A stretch of 64,000 bases of DNA, taken from positions 1-64,000 of the forward strand of contig JAMPAN010000003.1 in the NCBI GenBank assembly GCA_023667225.1, read 5' to 3'. Positions 38,200 through 51,154 of this stretch are shown one piece after another. Numbering within the stretch: position 1 is the first letter of the stretch; each line of letters opens with the position of its first letter. A program made the translations under genes and the position numbers. Below the pieces are notes generated by a model that saw nothing but the letters and a program-made list of their open reading frames with translations, did no database searches and was not told the origin of the DNA. Source of the stretch: Oxalobacter formigenes. GTDB taxonomy: Bacteria > Pseudomonadota > Gammaproteobacteria > Burkholderiales > Burkholderiaceae_D.

Positions 38200-39915
38200 T
38201 TATGCCGTTGCGTCATGTAATTTTTCCAGGGCGGTATGTTCGATAATCAGCTGTACAGAGGTAATTCCCTTGTATTCATTGCTGGCAAGTCTAAAGGCCA
38301 GGCAGGACTCGTCGGGCAACAGGCTGGCGTGATTAAAGTAGATTGCCTTGAGTTGGCGGCTGTCTTTTTCCAGTTGGAGGGAAAGATGCCGGTTTTTAAG
38401 CACTCGTTGATTTATGATGCGGAAACGGCTGCTGAAAAGGGGCGGCTCAAAACTGTGTCCCCACACATGTGATTCCAGTTGCCGGACAAATTCCAGCGTA
38501 TAGCAGGATATATCTGGCTCACCGTCTGTTTCAATGGTTTGGTTACGTTGAGATGGACCAAGTTGTTCCCTGGCGATAGCTTCAAATGTTTTGCAGAATG
38601 TTTGGTAGGCTTCTGCACGAAGGGTGAGGCCGGCTGCCATGGCATGCCCGCCAAAACGGACAATGATGTCCGGGCAGCGTTTGGCTGCCAGATCAATGGC
38701 GTCCCGCAAATGGAAACCGGGTACGGAGCGGCCTGATCCCCTGAGTAATCCATCTTTGTCAGGAGCAAAGACAAGAGTAGGACGATAGTAGATATCTTTT
38801 AGCCGGGAAGCTAAAAGTCCGATGATGCCATGGTGCCAGTCCGGATCCAGTACGCAAAGAGAAGCGCTTTCATCTGGCTGAAACTGTACCAGTTTTTCCA
38901 GCGCTTCTTCATGCATTCTGCTTTCTATTTCTTTTCTTTTCTGGTTAATCTCATTGAGTTCCTGTGCTATTTCTCTGGCACGTGCAATATCATCGGTGAT
39001 GAGACATTCTACACCCAATGTCATATCCGAAAGACGGCCTGCTGCATTCAGGCGGGGGGCAAGCATGAAGCCAAGAGCAAAAACGGAGGCCTTTTGATAT
39101 TCCTGTCCTGCAACCTGAAAGAGAGCGGCAATACCAGGACACATGTGCCCAGCAGCTATTCGTTTGAGGCCCTGGGCAACCAGGATACGGTTGTTTTTGT
39201 CCATGGGTACCATATCTGCTGCGGTTCCCAGAGCAACCAGATCCAGCAGGGTATCTAATCTTGGCTGGTTCTGCTTTTCAAAAAGGCCGCGTTGCCGTAA
39301 TTCGGCACGAAGCATCAACATTACATAAAAAATGACACCGACGCCGGCAAGATTTTTACTTTCAAAGGTGCAATTCGGGTGGTTCGGGTTGACAATGACA
39401 CAGTTTTCCGGCAAATGTTCTCCCGGAAGGTGATGGTCGGTTACCAGTACATCCATGCCTTGGCGAAGCGCTTCTTTTACGCCTTCTATGCTGGCTATGC
39501 CGTTATCTACCGTTACCAGCACTTGCGCTTTGTGCCGATGGGCGGCTTCGTTAACAATAGCAGGCGTCAAGCCATAGCCATTGAGAAAACGGTCTGGAAC
39601 CAGAAACGAAACCTTGCCGCCCATCATTTTCAGGCCTCGGATGGCAACAGCACAGGCTGTGGCTCCGTCGCAGTCATAATCGGCGATGATGCAGATTTTC
39701 CGGCCAGCGCTGATTGCATTGGCCAAAAGGACAGCAGCCCTGTTTGCATTCAAAAGACCCGATGGCGGGAGCAGGCCGGTCAGGTCTGTTGAGAGTTCAT
39801 GGATGTCAGTAATGCCCCTGGCTGCGTAAATGCGCGCAAGAACAGGATGCAATCCTTGCCTGGAAAGTTTTTCTGCTATTTCCGGTTTATACAGCCGGGC
39901 AGTAATATTTGTCAT
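38200..39915 (-). CDS. recJ: Single-stranded-DNA-specific exonuclease RecJ
   Basis: A 5'-3' ssDNA exonuclease in RecF-pathway recombination and mismatch repair. The 571-residue protein has DHH-family motifs: CIIADYDCDGATACAVAI near residue 74, VTVDNGIASIEG near residue 134, VTDHHLPGEHLP near residue 157, then the DHHA1 domain with FGGHAMAAGLTLR near residue 422, and a C-terminal OB-like domain. The start ATG at 39915 lies divergent from lolC with about 170 bases between. nadB follows 48 bases downstream on the same strand. Confidence 0.95.
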   Translation of the reverse strand: MTNITARLYKPEIAEKLSRQGLHPVLARIYAARGITDIHELSTDLTGLLPPSGLLNANRAAVLLANAISAGRKICIIADYDCDGATACAVAIRGLKMMGGKVSFLVPDRFLNGYGLTPAIVNEAAHRHKAQVLVTVDNGIASIEGVKEALRQGMDVLVTDHHLPGEHLPENCVIVNPNHPNCTFESKNLAGVGVIFYVMLMLRAELRQRGLFEKQNQPRLDTLLDLVALGTAADMVPMDKNNRILVAQGLKRIAAGHMCPGIAALFQVAGQEYQKASVFALGFMLAPRLNAAGRLSDMTLGVECLITDDIARAREIAQELNEINQKRKEIESRMHEEALEKLVQFQPDESASLCVLDPDWHHGIIGLLASRLKDIYYRPTLVFAPDKDGLLRGSGRSVPGFHLRDAIDLAAKRCPDIIVRFGGHAMAAGLTLRAEAYQTFCKTFEAIAREQLGPSQRNQTIETDGEPDISCYTLEFVRQLESHVWGHSFEPPLFSSRFRIINQRVLKNRHLSLQLEKDSRQLKAIYFNHASLLPDESCLAFRLASNEYKGITSVQLIIEHTALEKLHDATA

Positions 39916-40084
39916 GCCGGCTGCCTTTCTGGTAAAGAATACGCTGGTTGCCTGTAGCTGAAACCGGTATGGGGCGGCCTGGCGGCAAGCCGTTTTGTTT
40001 GTGAAAAAGCAAAAGGAAAGGGGGCAGGTATATGACTCATAGCGCTATTCTATGGCAAACTGTTCTTCTTATCAGGAGTTTGTA

Positions 40085-41353
40085 TTGAACCTGTTTTCAA
40101 AATTGCCTTATGAATGGCTGGTTGGCCTTCGCTATATCCGCTCAGGACGAAAAAGCGGCCGCAACCGCTTTATTTCTTTTATTTCGCTTATCTCAATGGC
40201 GGGTATTGCTCTGGGTGTGGCGGCTCTGATTGTTGTTATGTCTGTCATGAACGGGTTTCAGAAGGAAGTGCGCGACAAAATGCTTTCTGTTTTGCCGCAT
40301 ATTGAGATTTATGATACACAGGGTTCATTGCCTGACTGGCAGCAGACAGCACGGGAAGTGATGAAAAATCCGGCCGTATTGGGGAGCGCACCCTATGTAA
40401 TGGGACAGGCTATGCTAACCCGTTTTGACCGAGTGCAGGGGGTATTGGTTCGCGGTGTGCTGCCAGCCGAGGAGGCGCATGTTTCCGATGTGGCAAAACA
40501 ACTTAAAAGTGGCAGTTTCAGCAGTTTGCAGCCAGGCACATTCAATATTGTGATTGGTATTGGCCTGGCAAGGCAGCTGAGAGTTTATAAAGGGGACAAG
40601 CTGACGCTGGTTGTGCCGCAGGGACAGCTGACGCCAGCCGGTATGATTCCGCGGTTAAAGCAATTTACGGTATCCGGTATTTTTGATGTTGGACATCATT
40701 TGCTGGATACCAGTCAGGCTTTTATCAGTATGGAAGATGCCATGCGCCTGTTCAGGCAGGAAGCGCCAAACGGTTTGAGGCTGCGTGTCAGAGATATGTA
40801 TCAGGCTCCTGTTGTAGCATGGGAGCTTGCCGAACAGTTAAATAACAGTGATCTTCTGGTGCGAGACTGGTCCAGGATGAACCGTAACTGGTTTGCTGCT
40901 GTTCAGATGGAAAAGCGCATGATGTTTATTATTCTGCTGCTTATTGTGGCAGTAGCGGCTTTTAATCTGGTTTCCACGCTGGTTATGACAGTGACTGAGA
41001 AGCAGGCAGATATTGCCATTTTGCGTACATTGGGCGCTTCACCGTATTCCATTATGAAAATCTTTGTTATTCAGGGCGCTGTTGCCGGAATACTGGGGAC
41101 ATTGATTGGGGTGGCTGGCGGTATTCTTATTGCAGCCAATGTTGATGTTATTGTTCCTTTTATTGAAAGATTGTTTGACTTTCAGTTTCTGCCAAAGGAT
41201 ATTTATATGATTTCGTCACTGCCGTCTGATTTGCGGCTGGCTGATGTGTTTACCACTGGCGGTTGTGCAGTTATCCTGGCATTTCTGGCTACGCTCTATC
41301 CAAGCTGGAGCGCTTCACGAGTAAATCCGGCCGAGGCACTGCGCTATGAGTGA
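40085..41353 (+). CDS. lolC: Lipoprotein-releasing ABC transporter permease (LolC/LolE)
   Basis: The membrane subunit that extracts outer-membrane lipoproteins from the inner membrane. The 422-residue protein has one N-terminal TM segment ([24 protein letters not shown] split at residues 30-53), a periplasmic MacB-like core domain, and three C-terminal TM segments, with [20 protein letters not shown] near residue 300, the FtsX-type signature. The TTG at 40085 is chosen because AGGAG lies six bases upstream and homologues begin near KLPYEW; an ATG at 40052 has no ribosome-binding site. One permease gene next to lolD suggests a LolF-like or LolC-type arrangement. Confidence 0.94.
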   Translation: MNLFSKLPYEWLVGLRYIRSGRKSGRNRFISFISLISMAGIALGVAALIVVMSVMNGFQKEVRDKMLSVLPHIEIYDTQGSLPDWQQTAREVMKNPAVLGSAPYVMGQAMLTRFDRVQGVLVRGVLPAEEAHVSDVAKQLKSGSFSSLQPGTFNIVIGIGLARQLRVYKGDKLTLVVPQGQLTPAGMIPRLKQFTVSGIFDVGHHLLDTSQAFISMEDAMRLFRQEAPNGLRLRVRDMYQAPVVAWELAEQLNNSDLLVRDWSRMNRNWFAAVQMEKRMMFIILLLIVAVAAFNLVSTLVMTVTEKQADIAILRTLGASPYSIMKIFVIQGAVAGILGTLIGVAGGILIAANVDVIVPFIERLFDFQFLPKDIYMISSLPSDLRLADVFTTGGCAVILAFLATLYPSWSASRVNPAEALRYE

Positions 41354-42026
41354 TGCTGTCCTCTCCTGTCGCGATCTCGGCAAAACTTTTTCCCAGGGAA
41401 CGCATGATGTGGATGTGTTCCGGCATATCTGTTTTGATGTCTATCCCGGCCAGCGGGTTGCTATTGTCGGGGCGTCCGGCTCCGGTAAATCTACGCTATT
41501 GCATCTTCTGGGAGGACTCGATAAGCCAACTGCCGGGTATGTCAGCCTGTTTGGGCAGGATTTATCGGGCCTGGATGAAGCTGAGAGGGGAAGAATACGC
41601 AACCATTCGCTTGGATTTGTTTATCAGTTTCATCATTTGCTGCCTGAATTTTCCGCACTGGATAATGTGGCTATGCCGCTCATGATACGACGCATTAGCC
41701 ACGATGAGGCAAGGAATGCGGCGCGGGATATGCTGGGATGTGTTGGCCTGGGGCATCGTTTGGCCCATCGTCCCGGTGAGCTTTCCGGCGGTGAAAGACA
41801 ACGGGTTGCTCTGGCAAGGGCATTAGTGACGCACCCGGCCTGTGTATTGGCCGATGAACCGACCGGCAACCTTGACCAGGCGACAGCCCGGCAGATGTTT
41901 GATCTCGTTTTGTCGTTATCGCAGACAACGGGAACAGCTTTTGTTATTGTGACGCATGATATGGGCCTGGCGCAGCGTTGTGATCGGGTCTTGCGTTTGT
42001 TTCCGGGAGGACTTGAGGCGGTGTGA
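41346..42026 (+). CDS. lolD: Lipoprotein-releasing ABC transporter ATP-binding subunit
   Basis: The ATPase that powers lipoprotein release. The 226-residue protein has Walker [10 protein letters not shown] at residues 42-50, the Q-loop in [16 protein letters not shown] near residue 90, the signature [15 protein letters not shown] near residue 142, Walker [13 protein letters not shown] near residue 165, and the switch His in VIVTHD. HLLPEF is a LolD-specific feature. The gene starts eight bases inside lolC, so the two are coupled. Confidence 0.95.
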   Translation: MSDAVLSCRDLGKTFSQGTHDVDVFRHICFDVYPGQRVAIVGASGSGKSTLLHLLGGLDKPTAGYVSLFGQDLSGLDEAERGRIRNHSLGFVYQFHHLLPEFSALDNVAMPLMIRRISHDEARNAARDMLGCVGLGHRLAHRPGELSGGERQRVALARALVTHPACVLADEPTGNLDQATARQMFDLVLSLSQTTGTAFVIVTHDMGLAQRCDRVLRLFPGGLEAV

Positions 42027-42263
42027 CTGTAGAACAGGCAACTGATAAATAAACCGGGATATCGCTTTGGCCTTGGCTATAGGCAGGAATAATTGGAAAA
42101 AATTGTTGCTGATAACAAAAACTGGACAATAGGGATTTTCAAACGGTTTGTGCCATTGAGTATTTGGCAAAAGATGTGGTTTTTGTTTTGCAGGAGAAAT
42201 TTGCCCTGAGGCAGATACTATCGTTACACTATAAATATGGATATAAGATGACATGGCTGAAAG

Positions 42264-43070
42264 ATGTGGATAGATACCCATTGCCATCTTGATGCGCCTG
42301 AGCTGGCAACTGAACGTGATTTACTGATGCGCCGTGCAGTAGAGCAGCAAGTGTTACGTATGGTGATTCCTGCTGTTTGCCGGGGTAATTTTGATGATGT
42401 ACACCAATTTGCCTGTCGTTTTCCTTATTGCGCTTATGCGTTAGGCATTCATCCTCTTTATGTTGCAGAGGCTGGCGGTGATGATCTCGAATATATGCGT
42501 TTTCTGCTAAAGAAGAATGCAGAGGATGTGCGTCTGGCAGCAATTGGTGAAATTGGTCTGGATTTTTACTTGCCTGAACTACAGACGGGATATTTGCGCG
42601 AAAAACAGGAATATTTTTTTGTTGAGCAGCTGAAAATGGCGCGAGATGCCGGTTTACCTGTTCTCTTGCATAGCCGCCGCTCGGTGGATAGGGTTTTAAA
42701 ATACCTTCGCCGGATTTCTGTTCCAGGCGGGATTGCCCATGCTTTTAACGGCAGTTTTCAGCAGGCGGATATTTTCATAGGTTTAGGGTTTGCATTGGGT
42801 TTCGGCGGTGCGATGACTTATGGGCGTGCCCGCCATTTACGCCGGCTGGCAACCGGTTTGCCGCAGGATGCGCTGGTTGTTGAGACTGATGCACCGGATA
42901 TGCCGCCTGCCTGGCTTGGCGGGCGGCCCAATTTGCCGGAAGAACTTCCCCGAATTGGTGCAGAGCTTGCCAACTTGCGAGGCATTCCGGTGGAGGCGCT
43001 TGCTGAGATAACAACCGGTAATGCTGTCCGGGTTTTACCACGCTTGCAATATTTACCGCTGGAAATGTGA
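42264..43070 (+). CDS. TatD-family hydrolase, second paralogue
   Basis: A 268-residue TatD-family protein, closer to the YjjV type. Metal ligands: DTHCHLDAPEL near residue 4, GEIGLDFYLPE near residue 92, VLLHSRRS near residue 129, GIAHAFNGSFQQAD near residue 152 and ETDAPDMPP near residue 203. Nuclease activity is inferred from the family. Its stop overlaps the comEC start by one base, so both may be made from one transcript with a link to DNA processing during uptake. The start has no strong ribosome-binding site. Confidence 0.9.
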   Translation: MWIDTHCHLDAPELATERDLLMRRAVEQQVLRMVIPAVCRGNFDDVHQFACRFPYCAYALGIHPLYVAEAGGDDLEYMRFLLKKNAEDVRLAAIGEIGLDFYLPELQTGYLREKQEYFFVEQLKMARDAGLPVLLHSRRSVDRVLKYLRRISVPGGIAHAFNGSFQQADIFIGLGFALGFGGAMTYGRARHLRRLATGLPQDALVVETDAPDMPPAWLGGRPNLPEELPRIGAELANLRGIPVEALAEITTGNAVRVLPRLQYLPLEM

Positions 43071-45508
43071 TGCGGCCAGGTATTGCCGGGTTGGTGCTGG
43101 GTATGCTGCTATTGCAGCAGCAGGCAAGTTTGCCAGGTTGTGCTGTATTGCTTTTTCTGGCAACAGGAAGTGTCATTATTCCCCTGTTTGCATTTCAGTT
43201 GAAGGTGTTGGCAGAGCATTCTCTCTTTAGACAGGTGCTCTTTTTTCTTTCCGGCGTTTTGTTCGGTTTTGCATGGTCAGCAGCCTTTGCCCACTTTTAT
43301 CTTTCCGAAGAACTTCCTGTTTTTCTGGAAAACAAAGACCTTGTTATTACGGGCGTAGTGGATAATTTGCCTGTAAAAGATGAACGCGGGGTAACGTTTG
43401 AGTTTCGTGTGGATCAGGCTGAGGCCATCGGCGGGCCAGTTGTTATTCCTTCACGAATTCTGCTTTCATGGCATAAGGGTTTTCGGTCTGGCGGGGATGT
43501 TTTTCCTGAGATTCATTCCGGTGCACGCTGGCGGCTGAATGTGAATCTCAGACGGCCTCACGGTTATGCCAATCCCGGCGGATTTGATTATGAAATGGCG
43601 TTGCTAAAACAGCGTATTCGTGCGACAGGCTATGTTCGCCATCATGACAGATTGACGATTCCTAACAGGGAACTGGAGACTTTTGTCAGCGCTCCGCGCC
43701 ATTTTGTGAACAGGGCCAGGGAGCATTTGCGGGACCATATACGACAGGCTTTGCCGGATGCACGTTATGCGGGTGTCATTATCGCGCTGGTTATAGGGGA
43801 TCAGAAAAGTATTCCTGCTGATGATTGGGCTGTATTCAACCGTACTGGTATTTCCCATCTTGCTGCTATCTCCGGGACACACATAACACTCATATCCGGC
43901 ATGTTTGCCGCATTGCTTTCCTTTTTCTGGCGGCGTTCTTTTTTTACCCGTTTTCCGTTACCGCTTTTATTGCCAGCCCAGAAGGTGGCGGCTGCCGGAA
44001 GTGTTTTTATAGCCTGGGTATATGTTTTGCTGGCCGGGTTCGGCTTGCCCGCACAGCGTACTCTTTACATGCTGATGGTTGTGGCTGTTGCGTTATGGAC
44101 GGGGCGTCTTACCCGTGTTTCGTATCTTCTTTCCGCAGCACTGGGCATGGTTGCTCTCCTTGATCCGTGGGCGGTTTTGTCGCCAGGGTTCTGGTTGTCA
44201 TTTAGTGCTGTCGGCATTATTCTTTATATCTTGACGGGCCGCCAAACTTTCCGAGGCCGGGATATTTCCCTAAAAACAAGATGGCAAAGCGCTGTTTTAG
44301 CCGCCGCGCGTATCCAATTTGCCATTACTTTGGGATTGATTCCCGTAACATTGCTGTTCTTTGGCAGTATTTCGCTTGTCAGCCCGATTGCCAATGCGCT
44401 TGCTATTCCGCTTATCGGGATGGTTGTTACTCCGCTGGCGCTTTTAGGCAGCATCGTGCCTTCTTTTCTGGCGCAATATGTGCTTGGCCTGGCGCATTCT
44501 CTGGTAGATATGTTGTCGCAGGTGTTGGTGTGGCTTAGTGCTTTTTCATTTGCTTCCTGGCGTGCACCGGTTCCTTCTATTGTTTTTTTTGGGGTTGCTG
44601 TTGCTGGAACGGTCTGGATGCTGGCCCCACGGGGATGGCCGGCAAAATGGCTGGGGATTGCATGTTGGTTTCCTGTTTTTATGGCTGTACCGGATCATCC
44701 TGCCGGAGGCGAGGCACGTATTATTGCGCTGGATGTCGGGCAGGGCAGCGCTGTTCTGGTGGAAACGAGCCATCATCGCCTTTTATATGACACAGGCCCG
44801 GTTTCCTCGAACGGGACAGATGCCGGACAAAGGATAATTATTCCTTACCTGAATATGCGTGGCATTCAGATGCTGGATGCACTTGTTGTTTCTCATGGAG
44901 ACAAGGATCATGCCGGAGGGGCGGTATCTCTTTTGACGGATTCCAGTTTGTCTATTCCTTTGCTTTATTCTTCTCTTCCGCAGAATGATCCTCTGGTTGA
45001 GTTATCAGCGGATTACCGTCTTTGCCTGGATGGGCAGAAATGGGAGTGGGATGGCGTTAGGTTTGAGATGATAGGACCGACTGTGGCAATGTATCTTTCT
45101 CCTGAAACAAGAAGCAAGAGCAATGCGCTTAGCTGTGTCCTCAAAGTGACGGCAGGCAATTACAGCCTGCTGCTGCCCGGCGATATTACAGCCAGGGAGG
45201 AAGCCGGGTTGCTGGCACGCAGGTATGAGACGTTAAAGTCGGATATTCTTCTGGCACCGCATCATGGCAGCAATACGTCTTCATCTTTGCCGTTTTTGAT
45301 GGTTGCCGATCCTGTGATAGCCATTTTTCAGTCCGGGTATCTTAATCGTTATGGGCATCCAGATAAAACAGTCTATTCCCGCTATGGTATCCTGGGTATC
45401 CACCGTTTCAGGACAGATGAGGAAGGTGCGGTGATTGTCCGGTTTGGCAGTGAAATAAAGGCCGAAAGCTGGCGCAGTCTGCATCCCCGATATTGGTATG
45501 GAAGGTGA
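43070..45508 (+). CDS. comEC: DNA internalisation competence protein ComEC/Rec2
   Basis: The inner-membrane channel that admits single-stranded DNA during transformation. The 812-residue protein has N-terminal TM segments and an OB-fold DUF4131 region, the Competence domain with RTGISHLAAISGTHITLISG near residue 260 followed by a multi-helix channel, and a C-terminal metallo-beta-lactamase domain with LDVGQGSAVLVET near residue 555, VVSHGDKDHAGG near residue 605 and LLAPHHGSNTSSS near residue 725. All parts are present in order, so it looks functional. ATG 43070 overlaps the preceding stop by one base. It hints at competence. Confidence 0.94.
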   Translation: MRPGIAGLVLGMLLLQQQASLPGCAVLLFLATGSVIIPLFAFQLKVLAEHSLFRQVLFFLSGVLFGFAWSAAFAHFYLSEELPVFLENKDLVITGVVDNLPVKDERGVTFEFRVDQAEAIGGPVVIPSRILLSWHKGFRSGGDVFPEIHSGARWRLNVNLRRPHGYANPGGFDYEMALLKQRIRATGYVRHHDRLTIPNRELETFVSAPRHFVNRAREHLRDHIRQALPDARYAGVIIALVIGDQKSIPADDWAVFNRTGISHLAAISGTHITLISGMFAALLSFFWRRSFFTRFPLPLLLPAQKVAAAGSVFIAWVYVLLAGFGLPAQRTLYMLMVVAVALWTGRLTRVSYLLSAALGMVALLDPWAVLSPGFWLSFSAVGIILYILTGRQTFRGRDISLKTRWQSAVLAAARIQFAITLGLIPVTLLFFGSISLVSPIANALAIPLIGMVVTPLALLGSIVPSFLAQYVLGLAHSLVDMLSQVLVWLSAFSFASWRAPVPSIVFFGVAVAGTVWMLAPRGWPAKWLGIACWFPVFMAVPDHPAGGEARIIALDVGQGSAVLVETSHHRLLYDTGPVSSNGTDAGQRIIIPYLNMRGIQMLDALVVSHGDKDHAGGAVSLLTDSSLSIPLLYSSLPQNDPLVELSADYRLCLDGQKWEWDGVRFEMIGPTVAMYLSPETRSKSNALSCVLKVTAGNYSLLLPGDITAREEAGLLARRYETLKSDILLAPHHGSNTSSSLPFLMVADPVIAIFQSGYLNRYGHPDKTVYSRYGILGIHRFRTDEEGAVIVRFGSEIKAESWRSLHPRYWYGR

Positions 45509-49463
<3,955 letters not shown>

Positions 49464-49470
49464 AAAGTAG

Positions 49471-49506
49471 CCAGGTACCGCCGGATACAGCTTTTGCGGT
49501 GCCTGG
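49471..49506 (+). terminator. Hairpin between eno and ftsB
   Basis: CCAGGTACCGC pairs with GCGGTGCCTGG, an 11-base-pair stem with one G-T wobble and a 14-base loop. No T-run follows, so it may be a transcript 3' stabiliser or attenuator rather than a full terminator. It could lower ftsB expression relative to eno. Confidence 0.5.
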
Positions 49507-49521
49507 TTATAACTGCTGACA

Positions 49522-49917
49522 ATGCGCCTGATTACTCTTACGCTTGCCGTATTGCTGGCATTGATCCAGTACCCTTTGTGGATGGGAAAGGGCGGTTTTT
49601 TCCGTATTCGCGAATTGAGTCTTCAGCTTGAAGCAGCACGGGAAAAAAACGAGGAAAACCGGTTGCGTAATGCCAAATTGGCTTCCGAGGTGCGTGACCT
49701 TGAAGTGGGGACGGAGGCTATTGAGGAACGGGCCCGTTATGAATTAGGTATGATAAAAAAGAATGAAATTTTTATCCAGGTTATTGATACTTCCAAGTTT
49801 TCTGCAAAAAACAAGCCTGTTGAAGGCAGTCTTGTTTTGCCTGATAAAAATGATCCGGCAAAAACAGACAGTGATGAAACAGTCCGGGAAAAAACAGTAT
49901 CTGTATCTGGTGGTTAG
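49522..49917 (+). CDS. ftsB: Cell division protein FtsB
   Basis: A small bitopic septal protein that forms FtsQLB. The 131-residue product has one TM segment at residues 3-20 ([20 protein letters not shown]), then a leucine-zipper coiled coil from about 28 to 75 ([20 protein letters not shown] and on), then [20 protein letters not shown], the FtsB signature. The C-terminal tail of about 40 residues is Lys/Asp/Ser-rich and longer than in E. coli. pyrG-kdsA-eno-ftsB is a conserved betaproteobacterial order. Confidence 0.93.
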   Translation: MRLITLTLAVLLALIQYPLWMGKGGFFRIRELSLQLEAAREKNEENRLRNAKLASEVRDLEVGTEAIEERARYELGMIKKNEIFIQVIDTSKFSAKNKPVEGSLVLPDKNDPAKTDSDETVREKTVSVSGG

Positions 49918-49983
49918 CCAAGTTTGGCAAGAGAGGGCACTGCACCTGTCCAGAACCGAAAGTAAGTCAGTTTATTAAAGTAT

Positions 49984-50012
49984 TTGACATATAAAATAGA
50001 TTCATCTATAAT
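49984..50012 (+). promoter_or_regulatory. Consensus sigma70 promoter of tRNA-Asn
   Basis: TTGACA at 49984-49989, a 17-base spacer, then TATAAT at 50007-50012. Every position matches consensus, and transcription should start a few bases before the tRNA at 50025. Such strong promoters are typical of stable-RNA genes. Confidence 0.9.
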
Positions 50013-50024
50013 TATCAAATTAAT

Positions 50025-50100
50025 TCCTCGATAGCTCAGTCGGTAGAGCGACGGACTGTTAATCCGCAGGTCCCTGGTTCGAGCCCAGGTCGAGGAGCCA
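50025..50100 (+). tRNA. tRNA-Asn (anticodon GTT)
   Basis: A 76-base cloverleaf. The acceptor TCCTCGA pairs with TCGAGGA; the D-arm is GCTC/GAGC; the anticodon loop CTGTTAA holds GTT at 50058-50060; the T-arm is CCTGG/CCAGG with the loop TTCGAGC; the CCA end is encoded at 50098-50100. Its G34 is a normal queuosine target, fitting queE, queD and gluQ-type genes in the window. An integrase remnant lies just downstream, so the gene is probably an insertion site. Confidence 0.97.
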
Positions 50101-50111
50101 TCAACACACTG

Positions 50112-50145
50112 AAAAGACACATTTTTTTAGATGTGTCTTTTTTTT
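50112..50145 (+). terminator. Rho-independent terminator after tRNA-Asn
   Basis: AAAAGACACAT pairs with ATGTGTCTTTT, followed by a continuing T-run. It begins 12 bases after the tRNA CCA and should give a single-tRNA transcript. Confidence 0.92.
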
Positions 50146-50152
50146 CATTGTT

Positions 50153-50311
50153 TTACTGTGACAAAATTGTGACAGTCTTGAAAAGAATCTTGTTAACAAT
50201 TTGCGCATTGCTGGCCAGTTTTTGTGGTGTCAGATGCGCATAGCATTTGACCATTTCCACATTGTTCCAAGCGCCCATTTTTTGCATTTCATTTGGTAAT
50301 ACGCCGGTTCG
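50153..50311 (-). pseudogene. C-terminal remnant of a tyrosine recombinase (phage-type integrase)
   Basis: In one frame of the minus strand the bases encode RTGVLPNEMQKMGAWNNVEM, then VKCYAHLTPQKLASNAQIVN, then a short tail to a TAA at 50153-50155. The pattern, a GAWNNVEMVKCYAHL block with the conserved Tyr, is the C-terminus of a tyrosine integrase. Further upstream the frame is broken by a TGA and the Arg-His box is no longer continuous (only HTFLI-like bases remain). Only about 55 codons persist. Its position directly after a tRNA marks the scar of an integrated element. Confidence 0.75.
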
Positions 50312-50394
50312 TCAGATGAGAAAGGTATGAAAAGTGCCTGAATCATCCGGCACAGAGATGAAGGTGCTGTTTTTTATAGGCAGGACAGATACGG

Positions 50395-50694
50395 TTAAGC
50401 CGGTTTGAATGTTTGCCGGAAAGTATTAGGGTTGCAGCATGAGTTTTTGCCATTTGCATGGGTAATAATGTAGTCTCCCGGGGTAACAGAAGACAGTCCT
50501 TCAGGTGTTTCAATAACGTAAACCAGTGTAACCAGGTTACCGCCAATACTGTCTTCCCATGCAGCATAAATAATGGAATCTTCTGTTGCTGTGCCTTCAG
50601 GTGTAATCAGCAGTTTGATTACTTTTGGGTGGTCGCCTTCTTTAAACCATTGAATGGCTTCAACAATACTTCCGTATGGATCCTGGTATTTCAT
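50395..50694 (-). CDS. Small phage-like protein
   Basis: A 99-residue protein starting at ATG 50694, with AGGAA five bases upstream; a GTG 12 bases earlier is less likely. Near its end it has VTPGDYIITHANGKNSCCNP then NTFRQTFKPA, resembling the PGD-I-G-C-PD-F-Y tails of small phage proteins, and an AIQWFKEGDHPKV segment near residue 14. Function is unknown. Being next to an integrase remnant, it is probably left from an integrated phage or plasmid element. It has no signal or membrane segment. Confidence 0.65.
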   Translation of the reverse strand: MKYQDPYGSIVEAIQWFKEGDHPKVIKLLITPEGTATEDSIIYAAWEDSIGGNLVTLVYVIETPEGLSSVTPGDYIITHANGKNSCCNPNTFRQTFKPA

Positions 50695-51154
50695 GAGGTT
50701 CCTCACTGTGCCTGCCTGAGTAACAGAGAAATTTGTATTGTACTGATGAAAGAGGTTTTTTCCCAGGCAAAAAGCTATTAGAGGAGGAAAATATACCAGC
50801 TTGTGTGAAGCAGCAGGTTGTTATCCGGAATTTTTATAAATAGGTATAAGGATATGCAGTTTTATTTCTGATTTTTTGAAAACAAGGCAATAAAGCATCA
50901 CTTGTCATGATGGTTACTGAAGCTATTGTTTTTCCCATATTGGTCTTTTTTGTGTTTTGGTTTTTTTCAAGAGTACATCAAAAAACTGACAGAAAGGATA
51001 ATGAATCTGATTTGGGAGCAGTCCAGCCGGTTTTGTCTCAAAGGGATATATTTTTTTGATTGGCAAATTGTGCAGCAAGAGGGGTCTATTTGACAGCACC
51101 GTGCTTGTTGTGCCGCAAATTTGCACAAAATCTACATTATCTTTTGCCGGCAGG
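50695..51154. other. Intergenic region with a doubtful 50-codon ORF
   Basis: About 460 bases without a firm gene. On the plus strand 50907-51059 is an open frame starting MMVTEAIVFPILVFFVFWFF and followed by a charged tail; it would be a one-helix membrane peptide, but it has no ribosome-binding site. It may be chance in T-rich DNA. The remainder shows no repeat of the tRNA end or other attachment site that I can find. Confidence 0.3.
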
